Below, in pieces: positions 12,369 through 22,847 of a stretch of 64,000 bases of DNA (position 1 is its first letter; every line of letters starts with the position of its first letter). The position numbers and the translations under genes were made by a program. Under the pieces are notes generated by a model, which saw nothing but the letters and a program-made list of their open reading frames with translations, was not told the DNA's origin and ran no database searches. Source of the stretch: Crotalaria pallida (taxonomy: Eukaryota; Streptophyta; Magnoliopsida; Fabales; Fabaceae); the NCBI GenBank assembly GCA_037953625.1, contig CM075650.1, positions 120,263,706 to 120,327,705 on the forward strand, given 5' to 3'.

Positions 12369-12683
12369 ATGGACAACATTGCAAGATATCAGCTGATTAG
12401 GGAGATAGGAGCCCCACCAATGAGAGGAGATAACAACGCTATGTCGGCCTACGTGGTATTCTTTCTAAGGATTCAACGCAGAAGCGTGGAGCTAGCCGAA
12501 AGAGTCACTCCCTTGGATATAGAGACTAACAGAACGCCGGATGACTCTACAGTAGAAATCACGAAGGAGGCAGAAAAGAAGGATTCTGACACTTGGACTG
12601 AGGCTGATACAGATGAGTGTCCGAGCGATGAGGATTGGAGCCCGAGCCCTGAGGATCTTTCGATTGAGGAGGGGGACGAGTGA
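12369..12683 (+). CDS. Small acidic open frame inside LTR A2
   Basis: A 104-codon frame starting at ATG 12369, just after a pyrimidine-rich stretch (ctcactctctctcttctac), and ending about 400 bp before the LTR end. The C-terminal half is strongly acidic (residues about 66-104, ending SIEEGDE). I do not recognise any domain, signal peptide or membrane segment. Open frames of similar length occupy the same distance from the LTR end at 38484-38765 and, on the minus strand, at 52552-52827, although the three proteins do not look alike. It may be a small LTR-encoded protein or a chance frame; without codon-substitution evidence I consider chance more likely. Confidence 0.25.
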   Translation: MDNIARYQLIREIGAPPMRGDNNAMSAYVVFFLRIQRRSVELAERVTPLDIETNRTPDDSTVEITKEAEKKDSDTWTEADTDECPSDEDWSPSPEDLSIEEGDE

Positions 12684-13084
12684 CAGAGCAATATTAGGTG
12701 GCAAGTGTTAGTAAGATCCGACGACTAGAGATTAGGTAATTCCCTTCTGAGTAGTGTATTCCACTTCAAGTTATTAGACACCTGGCTCTAATATGCTGTA
12801 ACCCCAAACAAGATTATGCTAAGTACTGATGTTTTGAAATCAAATCAAATGGGGTAACTTGTTCGAATGATGTTTTGGAAAACAAGTTTCAAAGTGAGAT
12901 GTCACGTGACATCTCGGTTTGGAACTTGAAAGGTTTTACACGATGTGAGAACATGAGTTTTCAAATGTAACCACGTTTTCAAAGTCTGAGTGTTCTCACC
13001 TTGTATAACACTTGAAAAAAAAATGGCCCCTAATTTCCACTTAAAATGGTTATGTCTTTCAAGTTACCAAATCGGGGTGTTACA

Positions 13085-13876
13085 TGTGGAGGAATTAGAA
13101 GCAGATAGAAATCCCATTCGGTGTAGAATCATTGTCTATATTTATTGAGAAAGAGTGTTGAGATGTGAGGAGGAATTAGATGCAAATATTTTTACGAAAG
13201 TTTCATCTTGTTGGAGGAAGTTAGCAAACCCCATATTTAAATATTTAAATATCTATTCAAGTTATTACAAAATCTTGAGTAACGTTCTTTCATTTCTTTA
13301 TCCATTGTGAGTAAGAGAAAAATCTCTTTGGTGAGAATGAGAGTTTGTGATATGGGAACAAAACCAAATAGTTTAGAAAATTAAAGACCCGTCACAATAA
13401 AAAATAATTTAGGGACTAAAACCAGAAAAATTAATCTTTCAGTGCCAAAAGTTTAAATAAACATTTTTGATATTAATATTGTTTGGAGAGATATGTGTTT
13501 CATTATTTCCTCAGCTTTGGTACCACCATTGAATTGATTTCAGATTTAGTTGTTTAGAAAGATTTTTACACTTGTTGATCTAAATGACGTCATCTAAGGA
13601 AGAATGTGTTAAGAGCCACCAGGATTATTAGACTAAGAGCCTTCATTCATAAGTTGCTATAATTATTGACGACACATATTGATAAAAACTTTATTGATGA
13701 CAACGTTTATTTAGTGTTGCATATTACTACATTGTCATGCTTTTATTATATGCTCATTATGCAATTACCAAGTTGGTTTCAAGAAGTTCTTGTACCACAT
13801 AGCAGATCTTTTGGGGTGTCTCTTCAAGTTCTTGTACCACACTGTGCACCCTGCAGAATAGCCAAGTCATTTAAAA
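13085..13876. other. Old spacer, repeat unit and worn sequence
   Basis: No gene. 13085-13210 completes the 80-bp repeat split by LTR A2 and adds a further copy beginning near 13129 (followed by tttcatcttgttggagga, as at 7825). The remainder, 13211-13876, is AT-rich sequence I cannot classify. A short duplication of ttcttgtaccaca occurs at about 13785 and 13825. Confidence 0.5.
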
Positions 13877-14092
13877 GTCTCCTTTTCCTTATAAAAAAAA
13901 GCCACCAACATGGGTTGGGACGAGTAGTAAGCGGCTCGGTCTCGCTTAAGCAAGGTCTCGAGTTCGAGTCCTTGTGAATGCAGAAAATTCATGTAGGGAG
14001 ACTCACCTGCCATAGCCAGGCACGCGACCCGGGTCGGATCCGGATGTACCTAGGTAGTACTTAGGGAACCGGGTGGACAACCAAAAAAAAAA
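13877..14092 (+). mobile_element. tRNA-derived SINE
   Basis: A 216-bp element flanked by 17-bp perfect direct repeats (agccaagtcatttaaaa at 13860-13876 and 14093-14109), ending in an A-rich tail after gggtggacaacc. It has a pol III internal promoter: box A tagtaagcgg (13925-13934) and box B gttcgagtc (13962-13970), spaced as in a tRNA gene. The tRNA-like head begins near 13905. The roughly 30 bp before it lie inside the duplication, so the true 5' end could be either point. It cannot code for protein and would depend on LINE machinery. Confidence 0.85.
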
Positions 14093-14219
14093 AGCCAAGT
14101 CATTTAAAAATACAATGATTTTTTTAAAAAAATCTTATGCAAATGACACAATAAACTTGCAATAAATTTCAACTTTCCAAAAGGTTATTGGTAGTTGGCA
14201 AATCTAATTCTTTATATTA

Positions 14220-14488
14220 CCTTCGTCCGTATATATAAGACCCTTTTGAAATTTTTATTTTGTCCTTATTTATAAGACCCTATACCAATTTTCAATGACA
14301 ATTAATTACTTCTTTCCACAAACACTCCTATTTATTTAACTTTTTTTAGATTTTCAATACTATTAATAGGGGTAGTTTTGAAAATACATATCAAATATCA
14401 CATTTTCAATACCATTAGCTAAATTAACCAAATTTCTTAGTGGACGTAAAATCTACCAAAAAGATCTTATGTATAAGGACGGATGGAG
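14220..14488. mobile_element. Stowaway-like MITE
   Basis: 269 bp, flanked by TA on both sides (14218-14219 and 14489-14490). The left end ccttcgtccgtatatataag and the right end, reverse complement ctccatccgtccttatacat, form imperfect terminal inverted repeats matching the Stowaway consensus CTCCCTCCGT. AT-rich interior, no coding capacity. A non-autonomous Tc1/mariner-type element. Confidence 0.85.
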
Positions 14489-14490
14489 TA

Positions 14491-14711
14491 TTCAATATGA
14501 TTTCAACTTTACAATACCAAAATAAAAGTCAATCCTACATGAATTTAAGCATTTTTGACAATATTCTAACTTTAAGTTACACTTCCTAAAAAAAAAGAAA
14601 AACTTTACCTTATACTTTTTCCTATAAATATCCACAACTCTTGCATGAGAACGAAGGTAATTGTGTGCAACAATGTAAGGTTCAATATTAGAGTCTCCAA
14701 TCGGACATAAG
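14491..14711. other. Flanking sequence before copia LTR
   Basis: AT-rich sequence between the MITE and the copia LTR, with no recognised feature. Confidence 0.4.
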
Positions 14712-15010
14712 TGTTGGAAACCCCGTAAGCGGCCTAACAATCTACTAGAGAGGGGGTGAATAGTAGTTGGAAGGGATACTACCAATTTTTCGGATAAGAA
14801 TGAAATCGGTCGGTTAATGCTTGCTGTTAAGAATAAAAATGTTGACTTTGGGTCGAGCAGTATATGATAATCGGTTATCTAGACTGACCACCGATTATCC
14901 GAGCTGCACCACTCAAAGATCAGGTTTGCAGCGGAAATTTGCTAGCACTATCCGAGCACAAAATACAAGTTAAACAAAGCCGACTAAATGCTCGGAATAA
15001 AAATGAAAAC

Positions 15011-17465
15011 TGTAACATCCCCGATTTTATACAATAGCTATGTGCCTTAGTTAGTGGTAATAGGTTTAGGGTGTAGAAAAAAGTAATATGTTAGGTTAAA
15101 CTTGTGGTTTAGAAGGGTTATTCAATTCAAGAACTAAGAGCATAGGACTTTAGGAAATTAGAAACAGAAGGTCTATAGCTTTAAACCCAAATTCCACCGT
15201 TGGATATGAAGTTGGACTTATTAGGAAGCTTTCTTTCAAATTTGAGCAAGATCCGACGGTTAACGAAGAAGTTATGACATTTTGAAGTTAGCAAGCTGAA
15301 GCATTTTCGCTCCAGCGAAAATGTCTCAGACAGCACAGGTCTGATCGCGTTCGAACTTCGCTCCAGCGAGCGGTTTTCGCTCCAGTGAATTTTCTCAGAC
15401 TCAGTCTTAAAAGCACGGTTTTCTTGAGTTGTTGGCCATTATTTCTCTTCCTCCTTCCACGATTTCTTCTCCCTCTCAAACCCTAACCTTCTCAATCTTC
15501 AAATCCAACCAAAAACACCATGGATCATCATCCTAAATTGGTTTCCCACCTCAAATTCATGTTATTCCTCCATTAAAACTCCATAAATCTCTCTCTCCTC
15601 TCTCAAATCCTCCAAATCATTCATGAACTCTAAATTCCCAAATCAAGTGTTCATGTCCCAATAATCCAATTAGAAGAGTTGAAGGAGCTTGGGATCAAGG
15701 AGATTAGAAGCTTAAGGCTTGTAGATTGAAGTGGGTGAAGTGGGTTTCATAAACCCCAATTTCTCTTTCTCTCTCTACAAAGGTAAGGGGGGAGGTATTT
15801 TTCTCTATTAGGGGGAGGGATTGATTATGATAATAGGTATATAATGATATGTATGTTGTTATGTGTATGTTAATATTGTGAATGATTTAGTAACTAGAGG
15901 ATTTAATGAACTTAGGGTTTGTTAGTTAAATAGAGAATGATAATGATGCTTGTGTACTTATTGTTTGGTAAATACGTTAAGTGGAATAAAGGAATGTTAT
16001 TACTAAAGGGCTTGATATTGTTATCTTTAAATGTTAATTATTGTAATAGGGATAGTTATTGTTGTATTGTTATGGCCTATTGATCTATGTTAGAGAACCC
16101 AACCAAATTGGTATAATGGTAAAAAGGATTGACTATCGTAAATACCATAAAATGAACTAGAAACACGTGCATTCACGGAGTAAGGTGGACCTTAGGAAAT
16201 TGGGATAGATAATCGATTTCCAGGTTCTATGAACTGAAGAACCCTCCTACGGGGAGAATGTGAAGGTTCATAGAACTAGTGGGCATGAGTAGATAGTGAT
16301 TTGATTGTGTTTATGAAACAATCATGGGAATTATTGTAGGGGACTTTGATCACCCCAGCAGAGACTTGTACGATGTACACGATCGAGAAGTACTGGTTGA
16401 ATTGGTGATTGGTCCGGTGCACACTATACAAATTCTATCGGTCACTTCCCTACTTCGTGGCTACGGAGGGTGGTTCCTTCCCTGTATGATGTGCGCGATA
16501 CGCGAAGTACAGTGGGGCTTACATTGTATGAGGAACCCTCCTACGGGGAGAATGTGAAGTACAATGTAAGCAAAGGTAGAGGGACATTTAATCCTAGTCG
16601 GTCTTTCTCAAAGTGTGGAGGGGATGTGAGGCAAAAAGTGTTATAAAGTGTACATTGTACAAAGAACCCTCCTTCGGGGAGAATGTGAAGTACAATGATT
16701 GTTATAAAGTGGAGAATTGTTGAAGGGCAAGTGAAAAGTGTTAAAGTGTGATAAAGTGGAAAGGAAAAAGGAAATTGAAGTGTTATTGCATTTGCATAGC
16801 ATTGCATCTACATTTTATTGTGGATATTGGATTGTACAATATTAACGATAGTTGATAGTTATATATATGTAAAGTTACAAAGGAGCAAAAAAGTGAATCA
16901 AATGTTAAAGGAAGAAGAAAGTTATGAATTGTATTGTATTAAGTGTTTATTGTTATAATTGCTAACTGTTTAAAGCATACATTTTCCTTATGTCTTATTA
17001 TCATTTTTAATTGTTTCCCTTGATTTTGATTTAATATCTCACCCTCTTAAGTGGACATTTTAGGTACCTCGATCGGAGATGTCATAAGGGCACGAATGCT
17101 GAGGACAAGTGCACTCCTCCTAGTGGAGTGCATATGGACCCTATGATTATGTAATCATAGCTTTGCAACCATTAGGCTGTTATCACTCTATTTTGTATAA
17201 ATGTAAATTATAAGTTATGTTTGAAAATGTTTTATTTTCCTAAGTTTAACAGGTGGATGTAACTCGGAAAGGATATCTAAATATCCTCCTTTTGTTTAAT
17301 GATGTTTTGTAAATGTTTATGTTTTCCCTATTTCTGGATCTGACAGGTTGTCTTTTAAAACTATTAAAAGGGAAAGATCCATATTTTAAAGCAAACTCCG
17401 CCAAAAGTTTTCTAAAGTTTACAATATTTAATAATTTTTAATGGAATAAAAAGTAGGATGTTACA
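15011..17465 (+). repeat. Family B gypsy solo LTR (B1), 2.5 kb
   Basis: TGTAACATCC to GGATGTTACA, flanked by a perfect 5-bp target duplication aaaac (15006-15010, 17466-17470), so it is a solo LTR nested in the copia LTR. It shares sequence with 49572-52179, notably the ccgttggatatgaag and tttgagcaagat segments near its start. Orientation is inferred from that alignment and from internal features. A clustered inverted repeat (ATTTTCGCT-cc-AGCGAAAAT) lies at 15303-15322. Hairpins with a repeated core lie at 16224-16697. Confidence 0.9.
16224..16697 (+). other. Three hairpins with a conserved 31-nt core (LTR B1)
   Basis: A 31-nt core containing gaaccctcc, tacg or ttcg, and ggggagaatgtgaag occurs at 16235-16265, 16529-16559 and 16660-16690. 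Each copy is enclosed by its own inverted repeat: gttctatgaac/gttcatagaac (11 bp), gcttacattgta/tacaatgtaagc (12 bp) and cattgta/tacaatg (7 bp). Inside the core, CUCC and GGGAG can pair around UACG (copies 1 and 2) or UUCG (copy 3). Two weaker relatives with a different core lie at about 16367-16394 and 16482-16513. Confidence 0.8.
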
Positions 17466-17607
17466 AAAACAGTAAAGAACAGAGAGACATCATATTTTTA
17501 TACTGGTTCACTCACTACCACGGTGAGCTACGTCCAGTCCCCCATGAACCTCAGGGAGCCTTTAATAATATTAAATTGATAGAAATTACAAGGGATCAAT
17601 TAACCCA

Positions 17608-17842
17608 CCAAGAGAGTACCAAACTCTTGGCTTCTACCTAATTTAACAATCTGCCGAAGAATGTCCTCGGACTTTAACAAGTCTTGAAACCTTCAAGACA
17701 CCTTGAAACCTTCAAGGATTTTCACCAAAGAACCTCTTTGGATTTCTGCTCAGGAACCTCCTAATACTTCACCAACACCTAAGAACCTCTTAGATGGCTT
17801 GGAAACCTTCCAAGACTTTCACTTGCTTGAGAACCTCTCAAG
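17608..17842 (-). other. Array of short ACC-loop hairpins in the copia LTR
   Basis: Seven hairpins have an exact ACC triloop on the plus strand and different stems: 17681-17699 (8 bp), 17701-17717 (7), 17725-17741 (7), 17752-17762 (4), 17779-17793 (6), 17798-17814 (7) and 17826-17842 (7). Two related ones precede them: 17608-17630 (7 bp, 9-nt loop) and 17654-17670 (6 of 7 bp, loop atg). The array lies about 270-510 nt downstream of the minus-strand TATA box, so it should be in the element's RNA leader. Confidence 0.8.
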
Positions 17843-18110
17843 ACTTTACAAACAGATTGAATGAATGAGATGGCTCCAACCCGAAACTCAAATGTGTTTG
17901 ATTCTGATGGTTTGATGAAAAAAAGAGTTTTCGGTTAAGTGTTTGAGAAAAGATTTTATGCAGAGAACGATTTGAGACTTGGATGCAAAATATGACAGTT
18001 TCTCTTTTGCTCTAATGTTCTCTTTGCTGAGTTTTTCTTCTTGTGTTTATCAAATAATGATTTGAAATTTGGCTTTGATGTTCTGTGTCTGTTGGAGAAG
18101 ATAACCCATG

Positions 18111-18120
18111 CCTTTTATAG
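18111..18120 (-). promoter_or_regulatory. TATA box of the copia LTR
   Basis: Minus strand reads CTATAAAAGG, a strong plant TATA box in the LTR in element orientation. Transcription should start about 30 bases lower, near 18080. Confidence 0.6.
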
Positions 18121-18559
18121 TGATGCCAGCACGCATGAGGTAGGAGAGAGAGTGGAAAATATCTTGGGACATGCCTTGTCCTTTGCAACGGATATACTAG
18201 ACAATTTTTGCACTGTACAGAGATACGTTTGTCCTTTGTCCAGCCTGTTTCCACTTCTTTGTAACGTTCTGAATTTGTCTCTCTTCCAATGTTGATTTGA
18301 ATTTGCAATTTTGAAATCTTAAGGATGGTGACAGATGGGTGCTGTTGAGATAAGGACAAAATTGCCAGCTTTGCACAGTACTATAATGTCAGTACAGAAA
18401 TGAAGTGGTGCATGCGGCGTTGTACTGCTGAAGGATGAAGATGAACAGTGATGCCAAGCTTGACAAGTAGTTCGAGCTTGACATCTCTCCTATCTTGGAA
18501 ACTTGAGTGATAAATCTGATCTGAGCTGACCGAGCTAATCTTTTTGCCGACATCCTCAA

Positions 18560-18822
18560 GCCAAGCTTGGAGACTTCTGAGATGAGCTGATCTAATGCCG
18601 AGCTTGGGGACTTCTGAGATGAGATGATCTAATGCCGAGCTTGGGTACTTCTGAGCTGAGCTGATCTGATGCCGAGCTTGGGAACTTCTGAGCTGAGCTG
18701 ATCTGATGCCAAGCTTGACGAAAGTTCGAGCTTTGACATCTTTACTAAGTTTGACATCTTCACCGAGCTTGACATTTACACCGAGCTTGACATCTTCACC
18801 GAGCTTGACATCTTCAGCGAGC
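18560..18822 (-). repeat. 37-bp and 18-bp tandem repeats in the copia LTR (U3)
   Basis: Four 37-bp units (18560-18707; gccgagcttgggnacttctg...) and then five 18-bp units (18733-18822; ttgacatcttcaccgagc), both rich in gagctt. They sit upstream of the TATA box in element orientation, where enhancer-like repeats are common. Confidence 0.8.
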
Positions 18823-19210
18823 TTGGGGACTTGAGTGACTAATCTTCTTGGCCAACTGAGTTTGCTTTGAGCAATAGCTCAGATTGATCACTTTCGAGTA
18901 CGCCTGAGCTAAAGTTGATTTTCTCCGACTTCATTAATCTGATCCCTAGCTTTCTGAGCAAGGTGCCGAGAGCACGCCCAGCTCTTCTTAAAATTTCAGC
19001 TTCCTCATTATACTGGTTGGATTCAATTGTTTCCGTCGGTGGCCGAGATCAGAGATCAACATACCGAGCTGATTGGATTTTCAAGATACTTCCGAGCTGA
19101 TTCACTTGGCTTCATCAAAACCTTGACCGAGAACCGAGCTCATGATATATTTTTCATTATCAAACCAACGAGCTTGTTCATTTGTCTTCATCAAAACCTT
19201 TGATTCAACA

Positions 19211-19858
19211 ATCTCCCCCTTTTTGATGATGACAAATGCTTGTTGATTTTGTGATGATCTTGATCGGTTCTCCTGAATGTATGCTTGAAGATCACTCCCC
19301 CTGAACATCAGCTTGATCTTCAACTGAAGCTTTCTTCTTTCTCCCCCTTGATTCATGGTCGAAAATTTAAAGCACTTATCTTCAGTCAACTACCTTTCTC
19401 ACCATCAAACTGCATCGTTCCTTTCTTTCCATGAATTCGTATATCTGAAACAACAAAAACAACAACAACCTTTCTCCCCCTTTTGGCATGATAAAAAAGG
19501 AGCCGAAGAATTAAGCACATTGCCAAAAGAGTATAGAACAGAGAGTGGGCAAAATAGATACCACTTGTTCAAAAGCTTTTAGGAGCATACCAATTTTAGA
19601 AAAGGCATACACTTGTTGAAAATGAATCATTTTGGTACCACTTGTTGAAAAGAAATTTTGACCTTACTCCCCCTAAAGATAATATGCTCGTAAAATACAA
19701 CTTTTCTCCCCCACAAAATGTTATGAAAGAGTAACGAGGAGAAATGACAAGCATTTGAAAGTTGGAAGAAAATAGTTGAATGAATAAAAGAAATCCGACC
19801 AGTTTTCCATATGACATAAGACGTTGGATTTGGGTGATTGAAAAACACTGACCGACCA
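19211..19858 (-). other. Copia 3' noncoding region with repeated polypurine tracts
   Basis: Lies between the RNase H stop and the 3' LTR. The LTR-adjacent polypurine tract (plus strand atctccccct, 19211-19220) is followed by five more CTCCCC-type tracts near 19294, 19341, 19474, 19667 and 19705. The motif ctccccctttttg/ttggcat is shared with the 3' region of the gag-only copia element (55425-55750). No coding sequence. Confidence 0.65.
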
Positions 19859-22527
19859 TTAGCTTACACTAGATTCATCTAGTATGCCGTGTTCCCTTCT
19901 GATATGAAAATGAGTTTCTCTCGACAGAGGTTTTGTAAAAATATCAGCTAATTGATTTTCAGTGCTTACAAACTCGATTTCACAATCACCTTTTTGAATG
20001 TGATTGCGCAGAAAATGGTGTCTTATTTCAATGTGTTTTGTCCGAGAGTGATATACAGGATTCTTAGTTAGGTTAATTGCACTTGTTTTGTCACATTTGA
20101 TAGGAATGTGATCCAATTTCAAGCCGAAGTCCGACAGTTGTTGCTTCATCCAAAGGATTTGAGCACAACATCTGTCGGCTGCAATGTATTCTGCTTCTGC
20201 GGTGGAAAGAGCAACACAAGCTTGCTTTTTAGAAAACCATGACACTAGAGAACTTCCCAAAAGATGACAAGTTCCACTAGTGCTTTTTCGGTCAAGCTTG
20301 TATCTCGCAAAAATCAGAATCGGAATATCCGACCAAACTAAGACTAGTATCACTCGAATAAAACAGACCAGTGTTCTCGGTTCCTTTTAAATACTTAAAT
20401 ATTCGTTTAACAGCTGATAGATGAGATTCCTTCGGGTTAGCTTGAAAACGAGCACACATGCAGACGGTAAACATTATATCAGGCCGAGATGCAGTTAAAT
20501 ACAGAAGACTTCCTATCATGCCTCTATATTTACTTACATCTACGGATTTACCTGACTCATCCTTGTCGAGATAGCAGGAGGTACTCGTCGGTGTTGCAGC
20601 AGTCTTGCAATTTTCCATGTCGAACTTCCTCAGGAGCTCTTTGCAGTATTTTTCTTGATGCACAAAGATGCCTCCTTCGACTTGCTTAACTTGAAGACCG
20701 AGGAAGAATGTAAGTTCTCCCATCATTGACATCTCGAATTCACCTTTCATTAGTGCTGAGTATTTCTTACACAAAGACACATTAGTAGCACCGAAAATTA
20801 TATCATCAACATAAATTTGTACTAATAAAATGTCCTTTTTAGATTTAAGAATGAGTAAAGTGGTGTCAACCTTTCCTCTTTCGAAGCCTTGTTCTAAAGG
20901 AAAAGAACTCAGTCGATCATACCAAGCTTTCGGAGCTTGTTTTAGACCGTACAGAGCCTTTTTAGGTTTGTAAACATGATTCGGAAATTCATGGCTTTCA
21001 AAACCAGGAGGTTGTTTCACATACACTTCTTCATTTATAAATCCATTTAAGAAAGCACTCTTGACATCCATTTGATACAAGGTGAATTTCATGATAGATG
21101 CAAAAGCAAGAAGAATTCGAATTGCTTCAAGCCGAGCAACCGGAGCAAAGGTCTCGTCATAATCGATACCTTCCTCTTGGTTGTAACCTTGAGCAACAAG
21201 TCTCGCTTTGTTTCTTATAATTACTCTTGATTCATTCATTTTATTTCTAAAAATCCATTTTGTGCCGATTACAGAATGATCATCAGGTTGAGGAACTAAT
21301 TCCCAAACATCATTTCTGATGAATTGGTTCAACTCGTCTTGCATAGCAATGGTCTAATGTTCATCCTCAATCGCTTTCTGAACTGAATCAGGTTCAATTT
21401 GATAGACAAAAGAGACGAAATTGCAAAAATTTTGAATTGACCGACGAGTTAGAACTCCCTTTGAAATGTCGTCGAGCACATTCTCGATCGGATGATTTTT
21501 GTTTGTTTTCCAAGCTGGAGGGAGGTCGTCCCTCGGAGCTTCGATATCCGTTATTGCAGCGTCGTCTTGTCGAGCTTCGTTTTCAATTGTGATCGGTTCA
21601 TCATCAATTTTCTCGTCCATTGAGTTTTCTTTTAATCCTACACTTTTCACACGACTCAAAGTATCTCCTTTCGGGGATTCATCAAATACCACATGTATAG
21701 ATTGTTCCATAGTGGAAGTTCGTTTATTGAACACACGGTAAGCTTTACTTCGAGCAGAATAGCCTAAAAATATACCTTCATCGGCTTTTGAATCAAATTT
21801 TCCGAGATGATCTTTTCCATTGTTTAAAATAAAAACTTTGCATCCAAAAGCATGAAAATAAGAAATGTTTGGCTTTCTACCCTTGTAAAGTTCATAGGGT
21901 GTTTTCTTTAAGATAGGCCGAGTAAGAACTCGGTTCAATACATGACAAGCAGTGTTGACTGCATCCGCCCAAAAATAGTGAGGAACTTGAGATTCGTTCA
22001 GCATTGTCCGAGCAAGTTCCTTAAGTACTCGGTTTTTCCGTTCCACAACTCTGTTTTGCTCGGGAGTTCGAGGAGCTGAAAATTGATGCTCTATGTCGAA
22101 CTTAGAACAAAACTTATCAAATTTGTAATTCTCGAACTCGCCGCCATGGTTTGTTCGGATAACAACTACTTTTTGGTTTACTTGGTTTTGAATTCGTTTG
22201 ACTAGCTCTTTAAAGCTTTGAAAAGTGTCACTTTTTGTAGCTAAAAATAAAGTCCAAGTAAATCGAGAAAAGTCATCGACAATCACTAAGGCATAGTAGT
22301 TTCCACCAAAGCTCTTAACTTGCGATGGTCCGAACAAGTCCATATGAAGCATTTCTAATGGCCTTGTTGTGGAAACCATCGTTTTAGATGAAAATTTATT
22401 TTTGGTTTGTTTACACTTTTTGCAGGAAGTGCAAACTCCTTCTTTATCAAATTTCAGCTTTGGTAGGCCGACAACTAATTCTTTGGATTGAAGTTTCTTT
22501 AACTGATTTACATTTATGTGAGCAGTC
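19859..22527 (-). pseudogene. Ty1/copia pol: integrase, reverse transcriptase, RNase H
   Basis: Read from 22527 down. The partial GAG-pre-integrase zinc region (AHINVNQLKKLQSK, CTSCKKC) leads into integrase with MDLFGP, VDDFSRFTW and VVERKNR. The second catalytic aspartate is replaced by asparagine (IRTNHGGEFEN). One in-frame TAG at 21354-21356, where a tryptophan is usual, separates integrase from reverse transcriptase (QMDVKSAFLNG, QPPGFE, active site YVDD near 20800). A frameshift near 20300 precedes RNase H (STAEAEYIAA, TKHIEIRHHF). The gag, protease and start of integrase are missing because a gypsy LTR inserted at 22527/22528. The lineage within copia (SIRE- or Tork-like) is uncertain. 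Confidence 0.93.
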
Positions 22528-22847
22528 TTTAACATCCCTCATTTTTATAAAGAGGATAAATAAATAAAATATTTGTTTTAATAAAGAAATTTTATAAATA
22601 AGAGTATTTTATGAAAATAGTTTATTGGAAAATGAGATATCATTTAAGAAAATGAGATTTTAGTAAAATATCATGTAAAGATTGGAATCTATCTCTTTCG
22701 TGGACCGTTCGATCGTACTCAATTTTTTAGACAAGGTTTCTAATGATTTTATCTTGACATCCAACTGTGGAAATTGTGTTTTGAGAAGTAAATCTTTTTA
22801 TATTAATTTTTTCAGCACAACAGTGAATTTTTGAATTTTAGCAGTGA

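Larger units (their letters stand above)
8459..13084 (+). repeat. Family A solo LTR (A2), 4.6 kb
   Basis: Starts TGTAACACCCCGCA and ends CGGGGTGTTACA. It is flanked by tgtga (8454-8458) and tgtgg (13085-13089), a 5-bp target duplication with one mismatch, so it is a solo LTR left by LTR-LTR recombination. Orientation is plus by alignment with A1: the block 11320-11900 matches 6170-6790. It is about 1.4 kb shorter than A1. It carries counterparts of all three A1 hairpins and a 104-codon open frame near its 3' end. Confidence 0.88.
14712..19210 (-). repeat. Ty1/copia 3' LTR, split by a nested solo LTR
   Basis: Begins TGTTGGAAACCCCG on the plus strand and ends GATTCAACA at 19210, immediately beside a polypurine tract (minus strand, AAAAAGGGGGAGAT). 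Without the nested 15011-17465 insertion and its duplicated target it is about 2.04 kb. The left end shares the 'agagggggtgaatag' motif with the gag-only copia LTRs at 53830 and 58083, so they belong to one broad group. Contents: a GATAATCGG/CCGATTATC inverted repeat (14866-14874, 14891-14899), a hairpin array at 17608-17842, a TATA box read on the minus strand at 18111-18120, and tandem repeats at 18560-18822. Confidence 0.82.

Noticed and set aside
13905..13980. Functional tRNA gene
   Set aside because: Box A and B are present, but the arms do not form a full cloverleaf and the A-tail and target duplication identify a SINE.
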